From Tahibacter harae (lineage in GTDB: Bacteria; Pseudomonadota; Gammaproteobacteria; Xanthomonadales; Rhodanobacteraceae), in contig NZ_JANFQO010000010.1 of assembly GCF_024437735.1 (NCBI RefSeq), positions 124,001 through 188,000 of the forward strand: 64,000 nucleotides of DNA. The letters run 5' to 3'. Both the position numbers and the translations under genes were made by a program. Shown piece after piece: positions 1-9,265 of this stretch. Numbering within the stretch: position 1 is the stretch's first letter; the number at the start of each line of letters is the position of its first letter. Under the pieces are notes generated by a model. The model saw only the letters and a program-made list of their open reading frames with translations. It was not told where the DNA came from and did no database searches.

Positions 1-1236
1 CAGGCAGCCGGTGGAATCGTTGCCGATGTCCTGGAACAGAAGCTGGGCATTGGGCGCCATGCCGTCGGCGAGGTCATGGTTGGCCGCCAGCGGCGTGGAC
101 GCAGTATAGGTATTCGCACCGAAGGTGCCGGCGGCATCGCCGGCAACCGAACCGTTGACGTGGGTGCCGTGGAAGCCGGTGGGCGCGCTGGTCGGACGGC
201 AGCGCAGGTTGTTGTCGCCGGTGGTCGCGCCGGGCTGCACCCAGTAGGCGAACACCTTGTTGTTGGCGAAGGTCGCGCCGGTCGCCGGCGGCACCGGGGA
301 GCTGCCCGGCGTGATCGCGGTGACCGGGCCGCTGCCCTTGTCCAGGGTGGTGAACCAGGCTTCGTCGGCGTCCAGGCCGGAGTCGGCCACGGCGACGATC
401 TGGCCGCTGCCGAAGATCTGGTGATCCCACAGCGGCGCCGGGCCGCAGATGGCGCCGTTGCCGGCGCAGGCGCCGGTGGCATTGCCCTGCAGCGCGGCGA
501 CGGAGCCCGCGTTGCGCAGCTGCGGTTCGGCCCAGGGCGCGATGAACTGCACCGCATCCAGCGCGCTGGCGGCGACCAGCGCCGCGTCGATGTCGCCGGC
601 CTTGACCGAGAAGCGCACGCGGCGCGGCGCATGGGCGTCGTTGCTTACGTTGAGCACTTCGACATCGGCCACCGCGCGGCGCAGCGCCGCGGTCACTGCG
701 GCCGGGTCTTCGCCGAGGAAGGTTTCGATTTCGAGGTTGTAGCGCGCGTCGCCGCGGTCGCGCAGGCCGGCGCGCTTGCTGCTCCACAGGCGCGGATCGA
801 TCTTCAGGCCCGGCGCGACCGCGCCGGCCCAGCGCACGCCCGCCGCGGCGCGCACGCCGCCGAGGTCGGCGCCGTTGAGGCGCACGTAGTAGGCATTGTT
901 GGGCACATAGCCGAGGAAGGTGACGCCGGCGGCTTCCAGCGCGCGGCGCGCCTCGGCGTCGGCCTTGCCGAACTGCACGATCGCGTAGCGCGGCTGCGCC
1001 GGTATGCCGGCGAGGCCGTCCACCACTGCGGCGGCGTCGATATGCTGGCGCAGCGGATCGAAGATGCCGGCGCGCAGCAGCAGGCGGCTGGCATCGCCGG
1101 CGGCGGCAGCCACGGCCTGGGGCGACGGCGGCGACGGCGCGACGGCGCGGGTTTCGACGGTGGCGGCCTGCGACAGGCCCGACAGGACTAGCCCGACCGC
1201 GAGGGCCAGGGACTTTTTCGCGAACGACGAGGACAT
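1..1236 (-). CDS. Subtilisin-like (S8) secreted serine protease, C-terminus outside window
   Basis: The first 412 residues are visible; the gene runs off the left edge. The ATG at 1236 is preceded by AGGAG at good spacing. Residues 1-25 form a Sec signal peptide (KKSLALAVGLVLSGLSQA). About 200 residues that look like an inhibitory propeptide follow. The S8 catalytic Asp lies in VAVADSGLD (D285) and the catalytic His in HGTHV (H356); the catalytic Ser would lie beyond position 1. The family consists of exported endopeptidases. It is transcribed alone and is separated from the TonB receptor gene by about 250 bp. Confidence in the family is high; the substrate is unknown. Confidence 0.9.
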   Translation of the reverse strand, partial: MSSSFAKKSLALAVGLVLSGLSQAATVETRAVAPSPPSPQAVAAAAGDASRLLLRAGIFDPLRQHIDAAAVVDGLAGIPAQPRYAIVQFGKADAEARRALEAAGVTFLGYVPNNAYYVRLNGADLGGVRAAAGVRWAGAVAPGLKIDPRLWSSKRAGLRDRGDARYNLEIETFLGEDPAAVTAALRRAVADVEVLNVSNDAHAPRRVRFSVKAGDIDAALVAASALDAVQFIAPWAEPQLRNAGSVAALQGNATGACAGNGAICGPAPLWDHQIFGSGQIVAVADSGLDADEAWFTTLDKGSGPVTAITPGSSPVPPATGATFANNKVFAYWVQPGATTGDNNLRCRPTSAPTGFHGTHVNGSVAGDAAGTFGANTYTASTPLAANHDLADGMAPNAQLLFQDIGNDSTGCL

Positions 1237-1489
1237 TTCGACTCCTGCTACTACAGTGCGGCAACGGCACGGGAATGCTGGCGCGACACGCGGTGGTCGC
1301 CTCATCCGCGCCAGAAGAGCCGGAATCTAGCCGCGCGCGGCAGCGCCGCCCTGGACGGCGGCGGACAGGAGCACAGTGGACTGAACAAAGCCCTTGCCGC
1401 GTCCAGTAAACGGGTATCGCAGACGAAAGCGGCCAGCCCGGCGACCGAGGCGAGAGCGGCGCATGGCCGGGCCCGCAGACGGAGCGGAC

Positions 1490-4405
1490 TCAGAAACGGT
1501 AGCCGAGGCTCAGCGAGTAGTAGCGTCCGACGGGATCGTCGAACAGCACATTGTAATTTGCGGAATCCGCATTGTTGTATACCGGCTTGCGGTCCAGCGC
1601 ATTGAGCACGTTGAAGGCGGCGTTCCAGTGCGCCGAGCCTTCGTAGCGCAGGCCCAGGTCCAGCGTGGCGAAGCCCGGCGTGCGGCAGGGGGCGTCCTGT
1701 GCGCAGCTGAGCGTGTCGCCGGCGAATTTGGTGTTGCGGTAGGCGCCGATGTAGGTGACGTTGGCCGTCGCCGTCCACGGTGCGCGGCTGAAGTCCAGGC
1801 CCAGCCGCGCGCGCAGGCGCGGGTTGGAGTCGTAGCCCAGCAGATGGATGGGCGCGGCGTCGTCGCGGGTCTGCGCTTCGCGCCGGTCGGCGTAGGTCGC
1901 GTCCAGGCGCGCGATCCAGTCCGCGCCGCCGCTCTGCAGGAAACGGTACTGGCTGGCCAGGTCCACGCCGCGGGTCTGGGTGCGGCCCAGGTTCACCGGA
2001 TAGCGCCGCAGCCCGATCAGGCGCCCTTCCTTGTCGTGCTGCAGGAAACCGGGGAACTGCTCCGGCTGCTGCAGCGCATATTCCAGCGGCAGCACGCTGA
2101 TCTCCTGCTGGCGCCGGATGTCGTAGAGATCCACGCCCAGGCTGAAATCCTCGTTTGGCGTGTAGACGAAGCCCAGCGTGTGGCTGCGCGAGGTCTCCGC
2201 TTCCAGCCCGCGCGGATTGCTGCCGGAAAAGATGCGCAGGCGGCATTCGATGCTGTTGCTCTCCAGCGCGAACGGCGTGTCTATCACCTCGGCGCAGGGT
2301 CCCAGTTCCGCCGGCACCTGCAATTCGCGCTGCTCGCTGAGCACGGTGGGACGGTTCAGATCCAGCAGCGACGGCGGCCGGTAGCCCTCGGCCGCGGTCG
2401 CGCGCAGCAGCAGCGACTCGGCCGCGCGCCAGCGCAGGCCCAGCTTGGGCGACACGGCCGAGCCCACCTGCTGGCTGCGGTCGAAGCGCCAGGCCAGCTC
2501 GCCGCTCAGGCGCGGACTCAACGGCAGCTCCAGCTCCGCATAGGCCGCTGCGCTGTTGCTGCTGGCGCGCTGCACGTAGCTGCGCTCGCCGAACAGGCGG
2601 TCGTCGGATTGCAGCAAGGGATCGGGCACGTCCTTGACCTGGGTGTGGCGCGCCTCGGCGCCCAGGCCCAGCATCGCCGCGCCGGCGGGCATTTCCCACA
2701 GCGGACCGCTGGCGCTGACGACGAACTCGGTCAGGGTGGAACGTCCCTTGCGCCGCAGCGTCGGCGACAGCTGCGCCAGCGCGTCGGCGGCGTTCGGCCC
2801 GCCCAGGCGGTAGCGGCCCTCGTCGAACAGGCGCAGCACTTCGCTGGGCTTGAGGAACCCTTCGATGCGGTCGCTGACACCGTTGCCCTGCAGCGAGAGA
2901 TCCGCATTCCACTGCCAGTCGCCCCAGCGCCATTTGCCGCCCAGGTCCAGCGCGTGCGACAGCGATTCGGTGGTCTCGCGGATGGGCCCCACGTCGGCGA
3001 AGGAATACAGCACCAGCACGGTCGCATCCGGCCGCGGGCTGCCGTCGGTGCCGGGCGGCAGCAGCAGGCCCAGCGCGAACGGCGCGGCTTCCTGGTGCTG
3101 ATCGACCTTGGCCAGGCGCATTTCCGCATGCAGTTCGGCTGCGGCATCCAGCTCGCGGCTGGCGCGCAGGAACAGCGAGCGCACGTTCTGGCCGGTCTGG
3201 ATGGTGGTGTATTTGGCCTCGTCCAGGCGGCACAGGCCGTCCTCGTCCTGCAGCCGCGGCGCGCAGCCGGGCACCGGCGCCAGGCCGGCCTCGCCCTTGG
3301 AATCGACGTAGAGGTAGTTGCCCGGAAACGAATACAGGCTGCGGCTGTCGCCCAGGCCCTGGCCGCGCCGGTCCAGCGTGTACCAGTCGCGCCCGGCGCC
3401 GGTCAGCGGCTCGCGCTCGGACCAGTCCGCATGCAGCAGTACGCGCACCGGGCCCTGGCCTGCGCCCAGCGTGGCCGAGGCGCCGCGGCGCTGGGCGTCG
3501 CCGCGGCTGGAGACGCCGTAGTCGACGCTGGCCTGGGCGCCGTCGAAGCTGCGCCGCAGGATGATGTTGATGACGCCGCCGATGGCGTCGGCGCCGTAGA
3601 TGGCCGAGGCGCCGTCGCGCAGGATTTCCACGCGCTCGATCAGGCTCAGCGGGATCGCGTTCAGATCGACCACCTGCCCTGCCCCGCCCAGGGTCAGGCC
3701 GTAGGGCGCGAGGCGGCGGCCGTCGACCAGCACCAGGGTGGCGCGCGCGCCCAGGCCGCGCATGCCCACGGTGGAGGCACCGGCCGCACCGCCGTAGGCA
3801 TAGTTCGCCGCCGGCGAGGCCGCCATCACTTCCGGCCGCATCGCCACCTCGATCGCCGGCTGGGTGCGCAGCACGTCGATCAGGCTGCGCAGGCCGCTGC
3901 GCTCGATTTCCTCGCGCGTGATGACGCTGACCGGCGAGGCGCCCTCCCATTCGGCGCGGCGGATATGCGAGCCGGTGACCTGCACCGGCGTCAGCGCCGT
4001 GGCGGCCGCGGCGGTCGTCTCCGCCGTGCGTGCGCGCGGCGGCACCTGGCGCGGCGGCAGCAGCGGCTTGGCCGCGGGCCGCGGCTTGAGCACATAGGTA
4101 TTGGCATTGACCGGCTCGGCGATCAGCCCGCTGCCGTTGAGCAGGGCGGCGAGGGTTTCCCGCGCCGGCGTGCGCGCGGCGACGCCGCTGCTGCGGCGGC
4201 CGGAGACCAGGGCGGCGTCGAACAGGATTTGCAGCCCGCTCTGGCGCGCGAACGCCGTCAGCGCATCGCCCAGCGGGCCGGGTTCGATGCGGTATTCGAT
4301 CGCCGCCGGCACGTTTTCCGCGCGCAGGGGCACCACCGGCGCTGCGCACAGCGCCGCCAGCAGCAGTCCCTTGCCGTGGCCCGTCCGGAAGCGGCGTCGT
4401 GTCAC
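1490..4405 (-). CDS. TonB-dependent outer-membrane receptor with N-terminal STN signalling domain
   Basis: This 971-residue protein has a signal peptide (about 1-29), an STN (secretin/TonB N-terminal) domain at about 36-108, a plug starting near VQVTGSHIRR (141) and a long beta-barrel ending in phenylalanine (LGYRF), as outer-membrane porins do. STN domains on TonB receptors contact a FecR-type anti-sigma regulator, which fits the two genes upstream. The start is GTG at 4405, overlapping the FecR stop (GTGA), so translation is coupled. Its role should be energy-dependent import of a siderophore, heme, sugar or peptide; nothing in the sequence fixes the ligand. It is the last gene of the sigma/FecR/receptor operon. 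Confidence 0.93.
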   Translation of the reverse strand: MTRRRFRTGHGKGLLLAALCAAPVVPLRAENVPAAIEYRIEPGPLGDALTAFARQSGLQILFDAALVSGRRSSGVAARTPARETLAALLNGSGLIAEPVNANTYVLKPRPAAKPLLPPRQVPPRARTAETTAAAATALTPVQVTGSHIRRAEWEGASPVSVITREEIERSGLRSLIDVLRTQPAIEVAMRPEVMAASPAANYAYGGAAGASTVGMRGLGARATLVLVDGRRLAPYGLTLGGAGQVVDLNAIPLSLIERVEILRDGASAIYGADAIGGVINIILRRSFDGAQASVDYGVSSRGDAQRRGASATLGAGQGPVRVLLHADWSEREPLTGAGRDWYTLDRRGQGLGDSRSLYSFPGNYLYVDSKGEAGLAPVPGCAPRLQDEDGLCRLDEAKYTTIQTGQNVRSLFLRASRELDAAAELHAEMRLAKVDQHQEAAPFALGLLLPPGTDGSPRPDATVLVLYSFADVGPIRETTESLSHALDLGGKWRWGDWQWNADLSLQGNGVSDRIEGFLKPSEVLRLFDEGRYRLGGPNAADALAQLSPTLRRKGRSTLTEFVVSASGPLWEMPAGAAMLGLGAEARHTQVKDVPDPLLQSDDRLFGERSYVQRASSNSAAAYAELELPLSPRLSGELAWRFDRSQQVGSAVSPKLGLRWRAAESLLLRATAAEGYRPPSLLDLNRPTVLSEQRELQVPAELGPCAEVIDTPFALESNSIECRLRIFSGSNPRGLEAETSRSHTLGFVYTPNEDFSLGVDLYDIRRQQEISVLPLEYALQQPEQFPGFLQHDKEGRLIGLRRYPVNLGRTQTRGVDLASQYRFLQSGGADWIARLDATYADRREAQTRDDAAPIHLLGYDSNPRLRARLGLDFSRAPWTATANVTYIGAYRNTKFAGDTLSCAQDAPCRTPGFATLDLGLRYEGSAHWNAAFNVLNALDRKPVYNNADSANYNVLFDDPVGRYYSLSLGYRF

Positions 4406-5388
4406 CGGGTCATTGGCGCTCGCAGCACGATTTCGCCCTCAGCCTCGCGCTCGGCCCGCAGCGACCAGCCGCTCTGCAGGGCCTTGATCAGCGCCTCCTG
4501 GTCGCCCGCATGGAACACGCCGCTGACGGCAATGCGGCCCAGGGCCGGCTCGCCCAGGCGCACCTGCACGGCGGAATAGCGGTTCATCTCGCCGACCAGG
4601 TCGGCCAGGGCGCGGTCCTTGAACACCAGTTCGCCGCGCGGCCAGCCGCGCGCCGCGTCGATGTCGGCCTTGCCCGCGGCGATGCCGCCGGCGGCGTCGA
4701 TCTGTGCCTGGGCGCCGGGCTTGAGCACGGTCGGCGCACCGGCGCTCTGCGGCGTCTCTATCGCCACCTCGCCTTCGAGCAGGGTGACCAGCACCTGGTC
4801 CGGCTGGCGGCTGACCTGGAAGCGCGTGCCTATGTCGTGGATGGTGCCGTTGGCGGCATAGGTGACGAAAGGACGGCCGGGCTCGGCGGCCACGTCGATC
4901 TCCACCCGGCCGCGCTCCACCGTGAGCGCGCGCCGCTGCGCGCTGTAGCGCACGCTGATGGCCGAGTCCGTATCCAGCAGGGCGCGCGTGCCGTCGTCCA
5001 GGCGCACCTCGCGCCGCTCGCCCAGGCGCGTGTCGTAGCGCTGCTCGCCGGCGCCGCGCCAGTACACACCGGAGACCAGCGCGGCCAGCGCGACCGAAGC
5101 GGCCAGCGCCGCCCAGCGCCAGCTCCGCCGCGAACGCTGCGCCGCGGCATCGCGCAGGGCGGCGCGCGCGGCGGCACCGATCAGGGCGTCCTGGGCCAGT
5201 TCGCGCACGCGGGCGTGCAGGTGCTCGGCGCGGACGTAGCCGGCGCGGTTGTCCGGGCTGGCCTCGCACCAGGCCTCGAACGCGGCCTGATCGGCCGGGC
5301 CGGCCTCCGGCGAGGCCAGACGCGCCACCCAGCCCTCGGCGCTGTGCGGCAGGTCCGCGGCTTCCGTGCTGATGTACTCCAGTTTCAT
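4402..5388 (-). CDS. FecR-family anti-sigma/sigma regulator
   Basis: This 328-residue protein has a cytoplasmic N-terminal FecR-type segment (AEGWVARL...EAWCEASPDN, about 18-50), one membrane span at about 91-110, a periplasmic FecR domain and a C-terminal DUF4974-like segment. In the Fec paradigm it relays ligand occupancy of the TonB receptor to the ECF sigma factor across the inner membrane. The ATG at 5388 overlaps the sigma stop by 4 bp, and its own stop overlaps the receptor GTG, so all three genes are translationally coupled. Confidence 0.93.
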   Translation of the reverse strand: MKLEYISTEAADLPHSAEGWVARLASPEAGPADQAAFEAWCEASPDNRAGYVRAEHLHARVRELAQDALIGAAARAALRDAAAQRSRRSWRWAALAASVALAALVSGVYWRGAGEQRYDTRLGERREVRLDDGTRALLDTDSAISVRYSAQRRALTVERGRVEIDVAAEPGRPFVTYAANGTIHDIGTRFQVSRQPDQVLVTLLEGEVAIETPQSAGAPTVLKPGAQAQIDAAGGIAAGKADIDAARGWPRGELVFKDRALADLVGEMNRYSAVQVRLGEPALGRIAVSGVFHAGDQEALIKALQSGWSLRAEREAEGEIVLRAPMTR

Positions 5389-5957
5389 GTCGTCTCCGCG
5401 GCGCGGGCCGCCTTCTTGTCCACCCGTTCGCGCAGGGTCGCCAGCGCCTTGGTTATCTGTTTCTCGACCGCCTTGACCGAAATGCCGCAGTGGCGGGCAA
5501 TCTGGGTATAGCTCAGCCCCTCGATGCGGTTGAGCAGGTAGATCTGCCGGCAACGCTCGGGCAACTGCAGGATAGTTTCGCGGATCAGGGCCAGTTCCTG
5601 TTGGTCCGCAATGCGCTTTTCGTGCGGTACATCGGACGATGGCAGGTCGACGATCCCATCGTCCAGGCTCAGGTGGGCGCCGTCGGCCCGGGTCGCGCCG
5701 CGCCGGCTGCGGTCGTTGAACGCATTCAGGGCGATGCGGAACAGCAGCGGCCGCCAGGCCTCGACCGGCTCGGACTCGCGGTAGCGCACCAGGCTGAGGA
5801 AGCTTTCCTGGGCGATGTCCTCGGCATCCGCCTCGCACGGGGTCAGGCGGCGCAGGAAACCCAGCAGGGCCGCGCGCTGGTCGGAGACGAAACGTTCGAA
5901 CTGCGCCGTTTTCGGCAGCGACGGGATCAGCGCGAGGGTCGGTTCGGGACGGCTCAT
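5385..5957 (-). CDS. ECF sigma-70 factor, FecI type
   Basis: This 190-residue protein has region 2 (DAEDIAQESFLSLVRY, about 44-59) and region 4 with a helix-turn-helix (LPERCRQIYLLNRIEGLSYT onward, about 134-180). It is the first gene of the sigma-FecR-TonB receptor operon and probably directs transcription of that operon or of the receptor when FecR signals. The ATG at 5957 follows a roughly 290-bp region shared with the divergent TetR gene. I did not identify a clear ECF-type promoter motif there. Confidence 0.93.
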   Translation of the reverse strand: MSRPEPTLALIPSLPKTAQFERFVSDQRAALLGFLRRLTPCEADAEDIAQESFLSLVRYRESEPVEAWRPLLFRIALNAFNDRSRRGATRADGAHLSLDDGIVDLPSSDVPHEKRIADQQELALIRETILQLPERCRQIYLLNRIEGLSYTQIARHCGISVKAVEKQITKALATLRERVDKKAARAAETT

Positions 5958-6103
5958 CGATCAGCTGGGAAGAGGCACGGCGGCGCAGGGTGCGGCAAGG
6001 GAGCCTAGCGGCTCGGTCCGGCCGGATCCAGCAAGAATAACCGCAGTCGAGACACTTGTTCACTGCCGCAGCGGCGGCGGCCTGCCGGGCCTGCCCGGCG
6101 GCG

Positions 6104-6152
6104 GCTGTACGTACCGGAGCGTCCGGTACGGCCGGAAAATTGTCCGTACAGC
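6104..6152. promoter_or_regulatory. Nested inverted repeats, candidate TetR operator
   Basis: An inner perfect repeat, CGTACCGGA (6110-6118) / TCCGGTACG (6122-6130), is separated by 3 bp. An outer perfect repeat, GCTGTACG (6104-6111) / CGTACAGC (6145-6152), surrounds it. The site lies between the divergent ECF sigma gene and the TetR gene, about 100 bp before the TetR start. TetR proteins typically bind such palindromes in a shared divergent promoter. That this protein binds here is an inference. Confidence 0.6.
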
Positions 6153-6248
6153 AGAGGTAGGGGGGTAGGCCCTGTGCTGCGTAGTACCCGCCGAGGACGC
6201 CGATCGCCGCGGAGCGTGGGGCTTCGTGATCCGTCCAGAGGGAAAGCC

Positions 6249-6908
6249 ATGAGTGCCAGCGACAAGATTTCCGACCTGACCGGCAAGGCGCGTATCCGCA
6301 ACGCCGCCCTGCACCTGTTCTCGGTGCGCGGCTATGCCAACACCTCCCTGCGCCAGATCGCGCACCGCGCCGGCGTCTCGCTGTCCCTGGTCACGCATCA
6401 TTTCTACAGCAAGGAACAGCTCAAGCTGGCCGTGGACCAGGCCGTGATCGCCAGCTTTGAACAGGCGATCGACTGGGTGCTGTCCATCACCCTGCGCTCG
6501 GCCGACGAAGTGGCGGCACAGATGGCCGAGGCCCTGGGCGAAATCATCGATACCCGCCCGGAAGTGCGCCTGTACATCCGCCGCGCCGTGTTCGAGCAGA
6601 CGCCAGCCAACGGCAGCTCGCTGATGGAGCGCCTGCTGGAGCTGATGGATGCGACCCTGGCGCGCATGTACCGCGCCGGCGTGCTGCGGCGCGACGCCGA
6701 ATCGCAGTGGCGCCCGGCGCAGATGCTACTGCTGACCTTCGGCCCGGTCCTGTTCGACTGGCTGGTCAAGCCCAATGCGCCGGACGCGGCCAGCCCGGAT
6801 ACGCTGCGCACGCGCTGCCATTCCGGCCTGCGCCTGCTGATGCACGACCTGTCCGCGCCCGCGCCGTTCTTCGGCGCCGACGGCCGCGGCGTGCGCGGCG
6901 CCGCCTGA
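6249..6908 (+). CDS. TetR-family transcriptional regulator
   Basis: This 219-residue protein has a TetR_N domain with the helix-turn-helix at about 32-55 (TSLRQIAHRAGVSLSLVTHH). The C-terminal ligand domain is not assignable to a specific effector. I prefer the ATG at 6249, which has GAGG upstream and gives a normal family length; an upstream in-frame ATG at 6174 would add 25 Arg-rich residues. It is divergent from the ECF/FecR/TonB operon, with a nested palindrome between them, so it may repress itself and possibly that operon. A Rho-independent terminator follows. Confidence 0.9.
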   Translation: MSASDKISDLTGKARIRNAALHLFSVRGYANTSLRQIAHRAGVSLSLVTHHFYSKEQLKLAVDQAVIASFEQAIDWVLSITLRSADEVAAQMAEALGEIIDTRPEVRLYIRRAVFEQTPANGSSLMERLLELMDATLARMYRAGVLRRDAESQWRPAQMLLLTFGPVLFDWLVKPNAPDAASPDTLRTRCHSGLRLLMHDLSAPAPFFGADGRGVRGAA

Positions 6909-6971
6909 GCGCTGCGCTGCAGGCCGCACGGCTGAGCGGCCGCAGGCTTTCCATCCTGGTTTGATTGCCCG

Positions 6972-7000
6972 CCGCAGTGCGCAAGCGCTGCGGTTTTTTT
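6972..7000 (+). terminator. Rho-independent terminator after the TetR gene
   Basis: CCGCAGTGC (6972-6980), a GCAA loop, then GCGCTGCGG (6985-6993) with one G-U pair, followed by seven T residues (6994-7000). It lies 63 bp after the TetR stop. Confidence 0.85.
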
Positions 7001-7029
7001 CGCGCCGCCAAACGCGCGCCGGGCAAGAC

Positions 7030-7064
7030 GCCTCCCTTCGTCCTGGGGTAGGACGAAGGGAGGC
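7030..7064. repeat. Perfect 15-bp stem-loop between convergent genes
   Basis: GCCTCCCTTCGTCCT (7030-7044) and its exact complement AGGACGAAGGGAGGC (7050-7064) flank a 5-base loop. There is no T-tract on either side. It may act as a bidirectional terminator or an mRNA 3'-end stabiliser between the TetR and LytTR genes. The rest of the 6909-7325 gap shows no convincing gene. Confidence 0.75.
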
Positions 7065-7325
7065 TGCGGCGTCCGGCTGCCGCAACCGGCCGGTGCGAGC
7101 CGGCGAGAGCGCCGGGGGGACGGTGCTCCCGCCGAGGGCCTTGTTCGCCACCAGCCGGCGCAGCCACTCTACGTCAGCGCGTCGGGCGCCGGCCTGCACG
7201 AACACACGCCGCTTTTGCAACGGACTGCACCCTGCGCAGCAATCGGACAGGCGGCTGGATCGCGGCCGCGCGTCCTGACAGGGCCGCTGCGTTCGGCGCA
7301 GTGGCGGTGCGCCGCAGGCCGGCTG

Positions 7326-8126
7326 TCAGGTCCGAGCGCTCACCCGGAAGCGCTGCGCCTGCAATGTTTCCAGCACGCTCTCCACATGGCTGGGTCCCAC
7401 CGCCAGCACGGTATGCGGCGCCAGTACCAGTTCCAGCGCGCGCGGCCCGCGCCGGCGCAGCGACTGCACCCGGGACAGGTTGACGATGGTGCTGCGGTGG
7501 ATGCGCAGGAAGCGGGCCGGGTCCAGGCGTTCCTGCAGCGAGGCGATGGTGTCCTTGTGCAGCAGCGGCGATCCGGGCCGGTGCAGCAGCACGTAGTCGC
7601 CCTCGGCCGAGATGTAGTCGACCGAGTCCAGCGCGACCTGCACCAGGTCGTCGCGCACACGCACCCACAGGCTGTGCTCATAGCTGCCGGCCGCGCGCGG
7701 CCGCGCTTGCTGCAGGGCCGCGAACAGGGCCTGCAATTCGTCATAGCGGGCCTGCGCCGTGCGCGCGCCCAGGCGCTGGCGCGCGCGTTCGACGGCCTGG
7801 GCGAAACGCTCGAAGCTGACCGGCTTGAGCAGATAGTCCAGCGCCTGGAGTTCAAAGGCGCGCACGGCGTATTCGTGGAACGCGGTGACGAAGATGATTT
7901 CCGGCAGCGGGCCTTCCGGCCGCAGCGCCTGGGCCACGGCCAGGCCGTCCTGGCCCGGCATCTTGATGTCGAGCACGGCCAGGTCCGGCGCCCGTTCGCG
8001 GATCATGGCGATGGCCTGGCGGCCGTTGGCGGCACAGCCGACCAGTTCCACGCCGGGCGTGCGCGCCGCGGCCAGTTGCAGGCGCTGCAGCGCCAGCGGT
8101 TCGTCGTCGGCCAGCAGCACGCGCAT
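7326..8126 (-). CDS. LytTR-family response regulator
   Basis: This 266-residue protein has a receiver domain (ADDE acidic pocket at about 6-9, phospho-acceptor Asp53 in VLDIKMPG, Lys in the LLKPVSF segment) and a C-terminal LytTR DNA-binding domain (about 160-266; the motif FLRIHRSTIVNL is typical). It should be phosphorylated by the histidine kinase encoded immediately upstream; the kinase stop and this ATG share one base (TGATG). LytTR regulators bind paired direct repeats. The target genes are not evident here. Confidence 0.93.
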   Translation of the reverse strand: MRVLLADDEPLALQRLQLAAARTPGVELVGCAANGRQAIAMIRERAPDLAVLDIKMPGQDGLAVAQALRPEGPLPEIIFVTAFHEYAVRAFELQALDYLLKPVSFERFAQAVERARQRLGARTAQARYDELQALFAALQQARPRAAGSYEHSLWVRVRDDLVQVALDSVDYISAEGDYVLLHRPGSPLLHKDTIASLQERLDPARFLRIHRSTIVNLSRVQSLRRRGPRALELVLAPHTVLAVGPSHVESVLETLQAQRFRVSART

Positions 8127-9265
8127 CAGGCGCTGCCCTCGCCGGCCAGCTGCGCCCAGGGAATACGGATCTCGCTGCGCCAGCCGCCGCCGCCGCCGCC
8201 GGCGCAGGGGCCGGCGGCCAGCTGCGCCGCTTCGCCATAGGTCGCCTGCAGGCGCTGACGCACATTGGCCAGGCCCAGGCCCAGGCCGCCGCGCGCCGGC
8301 ACGGCACCGGTGCCGTCGTCCTGCACCCACAGGCGCAGGACTTCGCCGTCGCGCGCGGCGCCCAGCGTCAGCGTGATGCCGTCCTCGGATTCGGCCAGGC
8401 CGAACTTGATCGCGTTCTCCACCAGCGGCAGCAGGATCAGGCTGGGCACCGGCAGCGCGGCGCAGTCGTCGGCGATGCGGTACTGCACGCGCAGGCGGTC
8501 GCCAAAGCGCAGGGTTTCCAGATCCAGGTATTCGCCCAGCGCGCGCACTTCCTCCGCCAGGCTCAGGCTGTGGTACGGCAGGTTGCTCAGCGTATGGCGC
8601 AGGAAGCTGGACAGGGTCAGCACGGCTTTTTCCGAATCCTCGTTGCGTCCCAGGGCGATCAGGCTGGCCAGGCTGTTGAGCGTGTTGAACAGGAAATGCG
8701 GATGGATCTGCAGGCGCAGCGCGAGCAGCTGCGCCGCCTGGGCGGCGGCTTCGGCCGCGGCCAGGCGCTGGTCGCGCCGGCGCACCTCGATCGCGTTGGC
8801 CGCGCCGACGTAGAGCGCGCTCCAGGAGACGAACACCCACAGATAGGTGAGGTAGTCCTCGATCAGCTCCTGCGGATGCAGCCAGCGCTGCGGGTTGTTG
8901 AGGTAGTGGCTGCTGAAGACGCGCCAGATCGCCGCGCCGGCCAGATCCAGCAGCGCCGCGGCCGGCAGCGCCAGCGCCAGCGCGTACAACAGCATTTTCC
9001 ACGGACTGTGCCCGCCGCGGCGCAACAGCAAGTGCATGCCCAGACACAGCAGCGCACCGCAGACGCTGGCCAGCACGCGCGAGGCCTGCGCGCCCCAGTC
9101 GAACACGGCGCCGGGCGCGTACAGCAGCAGGCTGCTGCGGATCAGGAAAAACGCGCTCCACACGCCGGCGGCGAGCAGCAGCGCGGTGCGCTGCAGCGAC
9201 AACGCCGCCGGCGGCCGCGGCGCCGCGGCGGATTGCCCGTGCCGTAGCGCACTGCCTGCCGTCAT
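8126..9265 (-). CDS. LytS/YehU-type sensor histidine kinase
   Basis: This 379-residue membrane kinase has about four hydrophobic spans in the first 155 residues, a short coiled segment, then the His_kinase domain with HPHFLFN at about 188-194 (H188 or H190 phospho-acceptor) and an ATP-binding HATPase domain (ENAIKFG N box, GLGLANVRQRL G box). It has a small integral-membrane sensor rather than a large periplasmic domain. It is co-transcribed and translationally coupled with the LytTR regulator. The stimulus is unknown. Confidence 0.93.
   Translation of the reverse strand: MTAGSALRHGQSAAAPRPPAALSLQRTALLLAAGVWSAFFLIRSSLLLYAPGAVFDWGAQASRVLASVCGALLCLGMHLLLRRGGHSPWKMLLYALALALPAAALLDLAGAAIWRVFSSHYLNNPQRWLHPQELIEDYLTYLWVFVSWSALYVGAANAIEVRRRDQRLAAAEAAAQAAQLLALRLQIHPHFLFNTLNSLASLIALGRNEDSEKAVLTLSSFLRHTLSNLPYHSLSLAEEVRALGEYLDLETLRFGDRLRVQYRIADDCAALPVPSLILLPLVENAIKFGLAESEDGITLTLGAARDGEVLRLWVQDDGTGAVPARGGLGLGLANVRQRLQATYGEAAQLAAGPCAGGGGGGWRSEIRIPWAQLAGEGSA

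Noticed and set aside
1302-4579. Very long open frames antisense to or overlapping the TonB receptor (about 1000 codons each)
   Set aside because: They are Arg/Ala/Gln-rich shadow frames caused by high GC; the receptor frame has signal, STN, plug and barrel features.
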